Shown here piece after piece: positions 35,471 to 46,298 of a DNA stretch of 64,000 bases. A program made the position numbers and the translations under genes. Numbering within the stretch: the stretch's first letter is position 1; each line of letters opens with the position of its first letter. The notes beneath the pieces are model-generated. The model was not told where the DNA came from. It worked only from the letters and a program-made list of their open reading frames with translations, and ran no database searches. Origin of the DNA: Phaseolus vulgaris (taxonomy: Eukaryota > Streptophyta > Magnoliopsida > Fabales > Fabaceae); NCBI RefSeq assembly GCF_000499845.2, contig NC_023759.2, forward strand, positions 35,092,464 through 35,156,463, read 5' to 3'.

Positions 35471-36470
35471 AGGTTTGCACAGAACCGGCGGGCTCGCCAA
35501 ATACGCTTTGAGCTTCACAAAAGCTTCTTCACACTCCCTCGTCCAGACAAACCTGTTATTCCTCTTCAGACATTGGAAGTATGGGTGGCCTTTTTCTCCA
35601 CTGGCAGACACGAACCGAGACAGGGCGGCCATTCGGCCTGTGAGCTGCTGCACCTCCTTTACAATGGCAGGACTCCTCATGGCCAGAATGGCAGCACACT
35701 TGTCGGGATTCGCCTCGATTCCCCTCTCAGTCAAGAGAAATCCCATAAATTTCTCTGCCTCCATGCCGAAAATGCACTTCTCGGGATTCAATTTCAGCTT
35801 GTACTTGGCTATCGTAACGAACAACTCCTCCAGATCAGTAACGCGCCTGCTCTTTTCAGAGATGTCACGACCATGTCGTCAACATACGCTTGCACGTTCC
35901 GTCCAAGCACCTTATCCATTAGCCTCTGGTACGTGGCTCCCGCGTTCTTCAGCCCAAAGGGCATCACCTTGTAGCAATAGCATGACCTTTCCGTCATGAA
36001 AGCAGTCTTTTCCTTATCCATGGGATGCATCTTAATCTGGTAATATCCCGAGAAGGCGTCCAAGAAGCTGAGCAATTTACACCCTGACGCATTGTCTACC
36101 AGGACATCTATACTCGGCAAAGGATAAGAATCCTTTGGACAGGATTTATTCAGATCCGTAAAATCAACACACATCCGTCACTTCCCACTGCTCTTCTTGA
36201 CCAGAACGACATTGGCGAGCCATTCTGGATATTGAATCTCCCTGATATGGCCTGCCGCGAGGAGTTTCTGCGTCTCGTCCCTGATCGCCTGCCTCTTTTC
36301 TTTGTTGAACTTTCTCCTTCTCTGGCGGATCGACCTGACTTGGGGATCCATTGCCAAACGATGACACAAAAAATCGGGGTCAATCCCGGGCATGTCTGAA
36401 GCAGACCATGCAAACGCATCCAGATGTCTACTTATCACTTTGGCGATCTGGTCCTGTGTCTCACCATCTA
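35435..36470 (-). pseudogene. Tat-3 reverse transcriptase (frame-shifted)
   Basis: Three open pieces cover it. 36178-36440 gives MPGIDPDFLCHRL to ANVVLVKKSSGK. 35809-36174 gives VDFTDLNKSCPKDSYPLPSI, FLDAFSGYYQIKMHP and YVDDMVV (active site near 35870-35885). 35435-35824 gives YKLKLNPEKCIFG, LTGRMAALSRF and TPLRLYFA. Frame changes lie near 36175 and 35820. Catalytic YVDD is kept. Confidence 0.85.
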
Positions 36471-37330
36471 AGGTTTTCCCCAACTTAAACGTTTTGCCGC
36501 CGATCTTCTTCTCAAGCCACTCCTCGACCGGCTGAGGCCTCTTCTCACTGGCGATCAGATCTCTCGCAATTCCTGATTCCTTGGCGATCTCCGGGCAGTT
36601 TTTCTCTTCCTCCACCCGAGCGGCGTTCTCGGACCTCGCCTCAACATCCTCCATTGCCACATCCCCCTCGACGGATACCTCCAATGCTGTATCCACAACT
36701 TGCCGATTTTCTTGCTCAGGCCTCACACCAGGGGGTGGCGTTGTGGTTACATGGCATACCGATCTCTTGTTCTTGAGGCTGTTTTCATAGCACTTCTTTT
36801 CCTCCTTTTGGTCAGAACGGATGGTGATGACGACCCCCTCCATCGAAGGTAACTTGACCTTCATGTGCCTTGTTGAAGGCACAACTCCTGTCCTGTTGAG
36901 TGTTGGCCTTCCCAACAGGATGTTGTATGCCTATGGAGCGTTCACAACAAGGTACCTGATCTTCTCTGTGCGCGAGGCCAACCCATCTGTGAACGTCGTC
37001 CTTAACTCAATGTACCCCCTGACCTCCACTTGATCACCGGAAAAACTGTATAAACAGCCTCCACATGGCCTCAGCTGGTCAGGGGATAATTGTAACTTTT
37101 CGAAAGTCGACCAAAACATCACATTTGCCGAGCTTCCTTGATCGACCAGCACCCGATGGACCATCCTCCCCGCTGTAACAAGCGAGATTACAATAGGGTC
37201 ATTATCGTGAGGCACAACATCCCTAAGGTCTTCTTTGGTGAACGTAATGTCCACGTCGGGTGAGTGATCCTCAAAAACCTCCACTGACATCATAGACCTT
37301 GCATATTTCTTTTGCTACGATGCAGTACAC
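36471..37330 (-). pseudogene. pro: Tat-3 protease and linker to RT
   Basis: The open frame 36931-37293 holds VVPHDNDPIVIS and HRVLVDQGSSANVMF, with the D-Q-G active-site variant. A stop at about 36929 (Ser to TAG) precedes AYNILMGRPTLNRTG. An acidic linker (VEGDVAMEDVEARSENAARVEE) follows to RT. Confidence 0.8.
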
Positions 37331-38646
37331 CCACCACCCGAGAATCCACTAGCTATGGTGTGGATTTCGCCGTGAATGGGTACCTTGTGCTGCTGTCCCT
37401 CACTATTCGCCGGTTGTGAACCTGATGATTGCCCCCACTTGCTTCTCCAGCAAGTAGTCCTTCAAGAACCCACACTTGACCAACTCGACGAGTTGGTATC
37501 CCAAAGCCAAACACGAATTGATAGAGTGGCGAAAGCTCTTGTGAAACTCACACCACGCGTCTGGTTTTGGTCCCAACACCTTATCCGTTGTCTTCTCAGG
37601 CACTTTGAGCTTGGCAGCAATGTTCGGGATGGCGATCAGGTCAGCCAATCCCATCACGTACTCGTACCTCGGCGGGCGATTAGACTCCGTGGGCCGCCCC
37701 GGCCCCTTCCTCTTGCTCTTCTTTGGGTCATAAGGATGACGCATCCTTTGATCCCTCTTCCCCGCCGTCGCCTCCATCACCCTCTGCGGCTGAATCCTCG
37801 TCTGAGCGCGTGGCTTAGTTGGGGCCAGATTTCCCCTTTTCTCGGAGACTTCGCTCTCAGCGGCGATGTGAGCCACGGCACGTCGCCGGATTTCAGCGAA
37901 CGTGGCGAGGTGACTCCGGATCAACGATTCACTAAAAGGTCCAGGCAACACGCCCTTTTTGAAGGCATGTACAAACATTTCTTCATCCTTACCTGGCAAG
38001 CGAACGATCTGAGCTCCGAATCTGTTCAAAAAATCCTTCAGGGACTCCCCTTGATACTGCCTCACGTCGAACAGATCGTAAGACACCAACGGCGGTGCCT
38101 TGTTCACTATGTACTGCTCAACGAACATCTTGGAGAACTACTGGAACGTGGTAATGTGGCCAGTAGGTAGACTGACGAACCAGTCTAGCGCTGTTCCACT
38201 GAGAGTGCTCATGAACACCTTGTAGTAGACCGCGTCTGAACCTCCTGAGAGCATCATCTGCGTGTGAAACGCCGTGAGATGAGCCTCAGGATCTTCCACC
38301 CCGGTGAAGGATGCTTTCACCGCTACCGTATTTGCAGGGACCACCATGTCCATGATCTCCTGAGAAAATGGCATGGGAAAACTACGCGGTGGGGACGGGG
38401 TGCAGATCTGTCTCCAATCGCGCGCTCCTGCCGTCCCTGAAGGGCTTTACGTAGCTCCTCGTTGACTCTGTTGAGCTCTTCATTTCTAGCCTGTGAGGCC
38501 ACTAGTGCCTCGTGCATTCTTTCTTGTTCAGAACGCGATGCAGCTACGTTCTCCTGCAACGTTCTCATCATCTCCATCACTTGCGTCATAGACACAACGT
38601 CCTCTTCGGTTGACGGCGCGACTGAATTGGAAAGCGTTGTCCTCAT
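37331..38646 (-). pseudogene. gag: Tat-3 gag (broken)
   Basis: The N-terminal part from 38646 has a coiled coil (MMRTLQENVAASRSEQERM). After a frame change near 38390, VKASFTGVEDPEAHLTAFHTQ and LDWFVSLPTGHI follow to a stop near 38136. The second half (37403-38128) has YDLFDVRQYQGESLKDFLNR, the basic linker and the knuckle CEFHKSFRHSINSC. A stop lies near 37318 before protease. Confidence 0.85.
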
Positions 38647-38791
38647 CCTTTCTCAGCAAACTCAATAACTCAAAGAAACTCCAAACGAACGGTGAAAACT
38701 CCAGAAAACCGACTGTGACAGCAAGCAGTCGAACAGAAAACACCAAAACTTCAACAAACTCGAATTGTGGTTGGGAATCACCTTTTATACG

Positions 38792-38809
38792 GCCCCACGA
38801 TGAGCGCCA
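38792..38809 (-). promoter_or_regulatory. Tat-3 primer-binding site
   Basis: The minus strand reads TGGCGCTCATCGTGGGGC two bases from the LTR. It is close to the tRNA-Lys(CUU) complement with three changes from the Tat-4 site. Confidence 0.85.
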
Positions 38810-38811
38810 GA

Positions 38812-39958
38812 TGATCCTGCCGGTTGACCAAGCGCAAGAACGATGCCTCATCACGATCTTTCCTCATCAGCTTTGACACCACGTGCCCTTCAAGTCCACA
38901 CCACAGATTGCCTCTCTGAGAACCTAAAAACACAAGATGGCGCCTCTGCGGCCGGTGGCGCTCCGACGCTCAAGTCAGTAACAAGAACACCCAAAAACTG
39001 AGAGAAAACTATGCTCTATAGAACCGTACTAAAGTGCACTCAACCCAAAACAATGAGCCGTAATGAACGTACCTCTGCAAATTCTGTTAAGTTTACCTTT
39101 ATAGCTAGGTTTTTTCTCTCTCCAGGCAGTTAAGCTTTGGACGCGTGGCTCGCATCCAACCCTGCACGTGTTACCATCTGGGTTGGGGTAGCAGGTAGTA
39201 CCCAGCCCTACACGTGTCATCATCTGAGCTAGGATAACTTGAGCGTCATTTCTATGCAGCATCCAACCCTACACGTGTCGTCATCTGGGTTGGGGTAACT
39301 GGTAGTACCCAACCCTACACGTGTCCTCATCTGGGCTGGGGTAACTTGAGCGTCATTTCTATGTAGTAACCAGTCGCACGGCTAAGCCTCCTATTCAAGG
39401 AGTAATCTAGCACGTAATACGCTCTGAAACACCACCCGACAAGGCTAGTATCGGATGCAACAAAGTACACCGTCTCTGTGATATAGCTCGTCGCAAGTGC
39501 CACCCTCCTCATTGCTACGCCATGCATGTTCCAGTTGAGGAAACCTCGCCATCGACGAATGTCCACTATGGGAATCCCGTCGTCGATGGGCAAGCTGTCT
39601 CCTCCAACTCACTCGACCTTCACACTCCATGCTGACGTAACAATCATCTTTACTGAACTTACACGCCTGAACTTACCCTCCTGAACTTCCAACAGCTTCA
39701 ACTAAGTTTACTGGGAAACTCGGCGATGTGCTTCTTGTGGCGATGTGAGACCACCTGATCTTCCATGATTTAACACGACGATGTCATGAAAACCTGGCGA
39801 CAACCGACCATGTACACTGCAGGACGCCGCTTCCACAAACGGCGACTATGCTCACTCCTGGACCATTCATCTTTTCTCTTGTCCACGTGTCCTGCTGAGC
39901 ACGCCCCACGTAGTCACTTGCTAAACACGTCGTCACACCCGATGACCTGGTAGGTACA
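38812..39958 (-). repeat. Tat-3 5' LTR
   Basis: At 1,147 bp it is 214 bp longer than its partner. The extra piece (about 39685-39900) includes GGCGATGTG-type text. It carries the same CACGTGT-bearing repeats (39160-39370) and the GAGCGTC block near 38965 (plus-strand GACGCTCAAG). Confidence 0.9.
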
Positions 39959-40107
39959 AAGACTGAAACCCACTCACATCAATTGAATGCAGTATGGTTC
40001 AGTTTTTCTTTAAATTCTGGTGTAGCTGTTTTCTCTCACAAGAACAATCAATTGAGCCATCTCTTGCTCTCTTTGTGTGAGTCTTCTTTGCCTCTTTTTT
40101 TGCTATC

Positions 40108-41274
40108 ATGGAGTCCACTCCTCCTACATCAAAGAGGATCAAAACAAGAGCTGTAAGGTCTGTAGGGAGACTTGAGGGCTGGTTTTCAGGAGATAATGAG
40201 TTCATTGAAAGGTATTTCTTTGAAACTAGCACAAAGGTGATCAGCAACCCCAAAGTTGTTTCCTTTGATTGGCTGAAAAGCCAAAAGCTAGACAATATGT
40301 GGAAGCTTCTCAAAGACCAGTTGCTGAGAAGGTTCTTGGAGATGAAGGGAAACGTATACCCTAATTTGATTCGGGTATTCTACACCAATCTCAAATTTGA
40401 AGGAAACAATCTTGTTTCTCATGTGAAGGGTGTTGACATGGAGATCACTCATGATGTGTGGACTGCTGTAGCTGGCCTGAAATATGATGGTCTAAGGATC
40501 AACAAGGGAAATCTTGGAGTAGTGGAGGATTTTAACAAAGTCCAATACTACAAGAGTTGCTTGAAGAATCAACAAGCCCAAGTGAGAACTTGTTCGGTTG
40601 GAGGCTTGAAGCTGGATGAAAGGGTGTTTGCTCTTATTTTAACTTGGATTCTTACTCCAAAGGGGAGCAACCATTATGTCTTAACAGAAGAAGACCTTGT
40701 ATACATCTACTGCATCATGAAGAAGATCAAGATCAACTGGATCCATATCATCAAAGAGCACATGCAAAAATCCATGAGGTTAAGTGACTATCACTATCCC
40801 TATGCTGTTTTAATCTCTAAATTCTTGCTCTATTTTGAAGTGAATCTTGAAGATGAGACCTCTGAGTTGGTTAAGTCAACACAAGAAATGAACAATGGCT
40901 CTCTAAGCAAGATGGGATTCACCAAAATAAATGGAAAATGGGTGAGCAAAGATGGTGATCATGGTGGTTCATCAAGTGCTGCAGCTGCTGATTTTGATGA
41001 AGAAGATCAAGCTGCTGACATGGACATTCACCATGAAGAACAGCCTGCAACCAATTTTGGTACTGGAACCAGTGAAGGAGATCAAGGGGATGAGATGCCA
41101 TCTATGTCTTCTTTTGAAAGATACATGGTGAATAGGCTTGATGGCTTTGCCGAGAATCAAAGAAATCTCCATGATTTGTGTGTAAGCAACTTCCAGAGTA
41201 TAGACAACAAATTCAACATCATGGATACTCGGTTTATGACCTCGGATGAACAGATTGAAGTTGTTCAGAATTAG
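40108..41274 (+). CDS. SIRE-1 envelope-like ORF (putative plant transposon protein)
   Basis: This is 388 codons, fully open, from ATG 40108. The N-terminal ~250 residues (NKGNLGVVEDFN, ALILTWILTPKGSNH, EEDLVYIYCIMKK) match the protein carried after pol in SIRE/Maximus elements, grouped in databases as 'putative plant transposon protein'. The C-terminal third is acidic (DFDEEDQAADMDIHHEEQ). It ends with a probable coiled coil (RYMVNRLDGFAENQRN). I see no signal peptide or membrane span, so 'envelope' is a historical label. Function is unknown. It is striking that this ORF is intact while gag is broken and pol is gone. Confidence 0.75.
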   Translation: MESTPPTSKRIKTRAVRSVGRLEGWFSGDNEFIERYFFETSTKVISNPKVVSFDWLKSQKLDNMWKLLKDQLLRRFLEMKGNVYPNLIRVFYTNLKFEGNNLVSHVKGVDMEITHDVWTAVAGLKYDGLRINKGNLGVVEDFNKVQYYKSCLKNQQAQVRTCSVGGLKLDERVFALILTWILTPKGSNHYVLTEEDLVYIYCIMKKIKINWIHIIKEHMQKSMRLSDYHYPYAVLISKFLLYFEVNLEDETSELVKSTQEMNNGSLSKMGFTKINGKWVSKDGDHGGSSSAAAADFDEEDQAADMDIHHEEQPATNFGTGTSEGDQGDEMPSMSSFERYMVNRLDGFAENQRNLHDLCVSNFQSIDNKFNIMDTRFMTSDEQIEVVQN

Positions 41275-41704
41275 ATCTTTGAACTTCAGTATGGCAAGGA
41301 TAATTAAAGGAAAAACAATCGGTTGAATGCTCGAAACAACCGATTTTTTTTGCCCTATATCAGTTTAAGTGCTTTTGTTTTTTAATTTCTGTATAATCTG
41401 GAACAATTGCCTCTTTATCTCTTCTTATTGTATATTTGTGAAGACAAATAAGGGGAGATTTTATTTTGTGTTGTCTTTTATTTTCTGCAAACTCTATGTT
41501 TTGTTTAAGTGAACTTTAATTATGCTGTTTTCGGCTGATATGTTGGTATTCTAACTGCTGATATGCTGTTTTTGTTTTACTGCTCTAACCTTCTATCAGA
41601 GATATTGTGCTTTGCTTAAAACTTTGTTTTGCCGGAACTGCTTCAGATTCAATCAAGTCCAACACAAGCAATCAGGGATTTGTCTTCATCAAATAGGGGG
41701 AGAT
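41275..41704 (+). other. SIRE-1 3' UTR and polypurine tract
   Basis: It contains AAACAATCGGTTG and AAACAACCGATT near 41312-41348 in the paired arrangement. It ends with the polypurine tract AAATAGGGGGAGAT at 41691-41704, directly before the 3' LTR. Confidence 0.8.
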
Positions 41705-42051
41705 TGTTGAATCAAGTGTGTTCAAGCTTTGAAGAATTCAAATCCTTTGAGTTTGATGGAAGGCTGGATGTGCTTGTTGTTGCTGAGGTGCTTTAGAATA
41801 GGATCTGGGGTAGATTATCTGTGTAAATCCACTCTTGATTGAATCCAAACCTTAAGCATTTTCAAACCTTTTGAATTGAAAGTGTTTTTCAAACTAAGTG
41901 AAAAACAACCTGTTGTTTTGTCGAAACAACCGCTTGTTTTACTCTTAGGTGTATTGAAAAAGGTTGAAAACTGTTTTTGGTGATTGACTTGCTATCAAAC
42001 CAAAACAATCGATTCATCTTTTGTAAGAAACAAGAACTGAGATTTAAATAT
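41705..42051 (+). repeat. SIRE-1 3' LTR, left piece
   Basis: It starts TGTTGAATCAAG and matches the 5' LTR from 24192. Compared with that copy about 150 bp is missing near 42013 (between AAAACAATCGATT and CATCTTTTG). It is cut by Tat-4 at 42052. The rest of the LTR is at 55791-56291. Confidence 0.9.
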
Positions 42052-43281
42052 TATTCCGTCCGGTTGACCGGGACGTCTTCGTGCGCGACCTCAACCGTCA
42101 GCTAGGGACACCTTCCCACTGGTTGCCTGTGGATTCCTGCAAAAAAGAGGACAAAGGGGCGCCCTAGCGGCCGTGTGCACTCCGACGCTCAAGTCAGCCA
42201 GCAAGAAACACCAAAAACTGTCCACCTCCGTGTCTGAGCACCGCGTGTGGCACTCTGACGGTGGTGAATTAACTGTGTATATGTGTGTGTTGTCTCCTCC
42301 AGGCAAAAATATTCCCCAGTCACTTGTACGCAACCTTGAAGCACGAGCAAGCAACTAGAGAGTTCTCTGGTAAATTTGCCGAAGGTTCCAACCCTTTTTC
42401 CAACATTCTCTGCGCTATTTAAACTACCCAAGCATTTAAAGCGCTTTTACTCACAAACGTAACGCACTCATTAAAGCGCTTAATTAGAAAACGTAGCGCA
42501 TTTAAGACGTTTGAAACGTTCGGGAGCCATTATAGTACCTGAAAGCTCGAAAGGGAAACTATATTGAATAACTTTTAATTACCTGGCACCTGACTAAAGG
42601 GTGTTTCTATTTAGGCATGGCTGTCGTACACGTGGAGGGCCTCACGACGCCATGACCCCATCTGGGGGCGCTTCGGCCCACCTGGGGACGTTTCTACGTG
42701 TGAGTCCTCCTGCTGGGAGTGCTACTGCGCTAGGGGTGACTTTTTGGGGTGCCAACTCATGCCCCCAAGTATCTAGTCACTTACTTTGAGAGCGTATCTG
42801 CCCTCCTTTTGTACTCTGCACCCGGTTGCCCTGGGCGTGACTTTCCTCTTGAGTCGTATCTGCCCTACGGGCGTCTCTGGGGCGGCAGGAGCACGTCACG
42901 AGTCAGGCTGCCCTTCACTGGTATTGTTACTATGGCCTTGAAGCCACCTTTTCTTTCTCTTTACTGCTGCCCCGTGCTATTGGGACCTGAGGCCTTCTCA
43001 CGGCGTCGCTCCCTCCATGGTCTTTCCTACCCATGGGTATCGGGGAACCACACCGTGATTGCCTTACTTTAGCACTGTTTAATTTGGCGACGCCCTAGCG
43101 AGGCGATGCCTCCATCTGGGCTACGCCTTCCCCTGGCGACGCCTGGCCTTGGCGACGCCTGGCCTTGGCGACGCTTCCTCTTGGCATCTCTACACATAGG
43201 CGACACCTTGCGTTGACTTTTGACCTTTCAGTCGTTGACTTTGACCTTGACTTAGTCAGCGCCCGGATACGGGACGGTACA
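42052..43281 (-). repeat. Tat-4 3' LTR
   Basis: It runs from TATTCCGTCCGG (TG mutated to TA) to GGGACGGTACA. It contains the shared block (plus-strand CACTCCGACGCTCAAGTC near 42178) and GGGCGCCC near 42158. The 18-bp GGCGACGCCTGGCCTTGG minisatellite lies at 43120-43175, and CCATGGTCTTTCC near 43015. Confidence 0.95.
43085..43210. repeat. 18-bp minisatellite in Tat-4 LTR
   Basis: Units read GGCGACGCCTGGCCTTGG with variants. The left LTR has about three and the right LTR (55610-55740) about four to five, so the array length changed after insertion. Confidence 0.75.
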
Positions 43282-43300
43282 CAAGCCCCCCAGTCTTAAG
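43282..43300 (-). promoter_or_regulatory. Tat-4 polypurine tract
   Basis: The minus strand reads GACTGGGGGGCTTG directly before the LTR. Confidence 0.85.
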
Positions 43301-43991
43301 CCGAAGACTTGTCTTCAGCGCAAAGACTAAAGCCTCGCCCACGCCGTCCACGTGCCTTCCTGATGACGTGTCATTCTCTGCTGACTCAGCAATTTTTTGG
43401 AATTACTGACGTGACAATTTCTGAACCAGAGGTATTCTTAATGGCTGATTGGACATCTGTGAAATGGGAAAAATGATGTCTTTTGAAGTTGCGCTTAATC
43501 GCGTGCCATGTGGTTCATCGTGCGGTCGTCTTCAGGAACCCCTCGCGCTTCCCTTGAGCGCTTAATCTTGCAACACGTGGCGTCATCACACGGTTACCCC
43601 TTCGCGCTTCTCGTAACGTTTAAGTTACCAAACCCCGCGATTGCCACTACTGTTACATTCACTTTCTTTGCCCTCAGTCACTGTTCATCTTCTCTAAATC
43701 CCTTCTCTTGCGACCCCTGTTCGTTCGTGTTTCCGCTCTCCACACCCTTCAGCCCCCAAAGGTACGGTTTTTCCCTCCTTGATGATTCTCTTTACTGTAT
43801 GAACTGCCTGGGACTGTCCATATTACCGCATTTCTCTGGATATCGTTTGTATGTTTCTTTGTTCCTCTCGTTTCCCTTCGTTCTCTTGTGGGTAGGGCGC
43901 TCCTAGGGTTCTTCCATTTTTCCCTTTTCTTCTCCCAAACCCCTTTTCTCTGAACCCTTTCTTTCTCTTTTGATCTTCAGCATTGGCATTG
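43301..43991 (+). promoter_or_regulatory. Upstream region of Tat-4 antisense gene 1
   Basis: It has G-boxes at 43349-43354 and 43574-43579, and a GATGACGTGTCAT element near 43362. A pyrimidine-rich leader with TTTCTTTCTCTTTTG precedes the ATG at 43992. The cluster of ACGT-core sites suggests a bZIP-responsive promoter (inference). Confidence 0.55.
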
Positions 43992-46298
43992 ATGGCGAAA
44001 ACTAAAACCACCGCGCCTCCCCCGCTCCCCAAGTCTCATTATAAGGGCGAATACGACTGGGCCCCCGACGAACTTCTGGACGAATGTTCCCTCCTGAACT
44101 CTGTTGAGGACGTAGAGGCTCATAGGGGGACCCTGCTCTCTATAACTTCAATGCGTTCCACAAGAATCACGACTCCCAAGTCCTGGTTAGCCGGGTGCGA
44201 CCTGGGATGCCCGTTTGTGCGGACTCACGGGATACTGGGGGATGCCCTTTCTTCTTCCTCTATCAGATGGTGCTCAAGAGGGTGGGCCTGCGTCTACCCC
44301 TCACTCCCTTCGAAAAAGAGTTACTGACAAAGATAAACACTGCTCCCGCCCAACTCCATCCCAACAGTTGGGCTTTCGTGAGGGGGTTTCAAATTCTCTG
44401 CGGCTATCTAGGCGTTCCCTCCTCTGTGGACGTTTTTCTTCACTTCTTCGAGGTAAAGAAGCAAGGGAAGAGCCTTTGGATGAGCTTTTCTGGCATCGCC
44501 GGGCGCATCATCCTTACGCTCTTCCAGAATTCGTTCAAAGGATGGAAGGGGAAATTCTTCAAGGTACGCGCGACCAAGCGCGATCCTACTATCCTAGAGG
44601 GCTTTCCCCTGTACTGGACAGACAAACCCATAACCATGAAGCCCTTGGCTCTGGACGAGCTCGCCCCGCCTGACCGGGATGTATGCAAAGCCTTGGCGGG
44701 ATTGGAAATAGTCTTCGATACCGCCAAACTCATCGCGAACGAATTCAATGCCCATGGGCTTTCTACCTACTTCGGTATCTGCTCTTGGTGATTTATGATG
44801 CATTAGTTGTTGTGGTTATCTGCATGTATTTGGCCATAGAATCTTCCTTCTGATTCATCTGAATCAAACTTATGCTACCAATATTCGCTGTACAATGTTA
44901 CTTGCATTTCACGCCTCTTCATGTATTGTGAATTCGCAGAACTGTTCTAGTGCTAATCCTTGTTGATTGGCCTGTCTTGATGTAGGATCGGTGATGGGCG
45001 TTTCCAAAAGAATAATGTTGGCGAAAGCACTGAAGGAGGCTCGTGCCGCCAAGGCAGGCGTCTCCTCCAGCCCTGTTGCCAATCCGGTTCTCCAACCGGC
45101 TCCGTCACCGCCACCTCCAGTCATTGCTGAAGCTGCTTCTAGCCCATCTCCGACGTCTCCACCTGGCTCCGCCGTGCTTCCAACTCCCAATTCTCCTCCG
45201 CCTATCGCCGCCGTTCCCCTAGCTGCGGCCTCGTCACCGGCTCCAACCCCCCTTGACAAAGGGAAAAGGGTTTTGGAGATTCTGTCAGATGACGAGGATT
45301 CGGAAGGGGTGGCGCCCTTCAGAAGGAGAAAATCTGCGCGGGTTCCTCTTCTGGTAGGGACGTCGCCGCAGGGAGGGAACCCCTTTATGGACAACCCTCC
45401 AAGCGCAACCTCACTCCCTCCTATGATACTCCAAGAGGAGAGGGGCGAAGGCGCCGAATCTGCCCCGCCTCCGCCGCCGCCAGAAACCACTGCTTCCCCG
45501 GCTCCTGACGCTGCTGCCCCCGACTTCATCGCCATCCCTCCTCCAATCATGCATCTGATGAGGGGTTTCAGTGGCGGGACTATGCCAGAAGGTACCGACA
45601 GGAGGGAAGGCATGCCTTTCTACTTGGGGGCCTTCTTGGCGGTGGCTCTTGAATGGCGCTCCCAGGCCAGAAACGCGGTCCTGCAAGCTCATACCCTCCA
45701 AGCCTTGGAAACAAAAGCATCTACTCTGGAAGAGGAAATGAGGACCCTGAGACGCCAGAACGAAGCCTATCAAACTTCCCTGAGACAAATACAAGAGTCC
45801 AAAGCGGAAACAGAGAGGCGACTGGCGGAGGCATTGGAGCTCCAGGCAGGCTTCTACACTCGGGAAGTTGCTCTTCAAGTGCAGGTAGCGGGTCTTCAGG
45901 AAGTGGTCAAAGCGGATGCAGAAACTCAAAAGGACCTAAAGGACCGTTGCTGCGAACAGGCTGCCAAGGTGGAGCAGATGGAGGAGGAAATGGCCACCCA
46001 GGCCAAAGCTATGGACCTTCTCCGAGTTGACTACGACAAACTGCAGGTCGAGGTTAGCCGGCTTCGCGTGGAGAAAGAGGCTCTGGAGAAGCAGGTGACC
46101 TCTGGAGACGCTGCCATTGAGGAACTGGAGAAGGAGAAAAAGTCCCTTATCCAGGAGATGGCGGGTACCTTCGAGGAGGGGTTCCAAGAGGCCCTGACCC
46201 TGGCGTCCTGCGAGAATCCGGGCGTCAACCTTTCGAGCTGCGATCCCACACACCACGTCGTTGACGGGAAGGTCGTGCCCATGGATCTGGATGACTGA
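43992..46298 (+). CDS. Tat-4 antisense gene 1 (putative gypsy-type transposon protein, long form)
   Basis: Exon 1 is 43992-44774, intron 44775-44985 (GTATCTG ... TGATGTAG), exon 2 44986-46298. One frameshift lies in the G-run at 44124-44129 (one base short). Otherwise the frame is open to the end. The conserved domain shows DWAPDELLDECS, HPNSWAFVRGFQILC, SVDVFLHFFEVKKQGKSLW and GFPLYWTDKP. Exon 2 begins GSVMGVSKRIMLAKALKEAR, then a long Pro/Ala/Ser linker with LSDDEDSEG and RRRKSARVP. About 200 residues of heptad-rich coiled coil follow (from LQALETKASTLEEEM), ending HHVVDGKVVPMDLDD. Probably a dimeric, possibly nuclear or RNA/DNA-binding protein; role unknown. Confidence 0.75.
44775..44985 (+). 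other. Predicted intron in Tat-4 antisense gene 1
   Basis: It is 211 bp, T-rich, with GT and AG ends at the position shared by all copies. Joining it keeps the frame (Gly codon split after its first base). Confidence 0.75.

Larger units (their letters stand above)
27685..39958 (-). mobile_element. Tat-3: full-length Ty3/gypsy Tat element inside SIRE-1
   Basis: At 12,274 bp with both LTRs, tRNA-Lys primer site at right and polypurine tract at left, it is transcribed on the minus strand. It carries a complete but broken gag-pol, a repeat-rich 3' UTR and an antisense gene. Hand comparison of the LTRs gives about 30 mismatches over the shared 930 bp (about 3%) plus one 214-bp length difference, placing its insertion between those of Tat-2 and Tat-4. 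Confidence 0.95.
27680..39963. other. 5-bp target duplication AAGAC flanking Tat-3
   Basis: AAGAC at 27680-27684 and 39959-39963 directly borders the TG and CA ends of Tat-3. It proves one clean insertion into SIRE-1. Confidence 0.95.
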
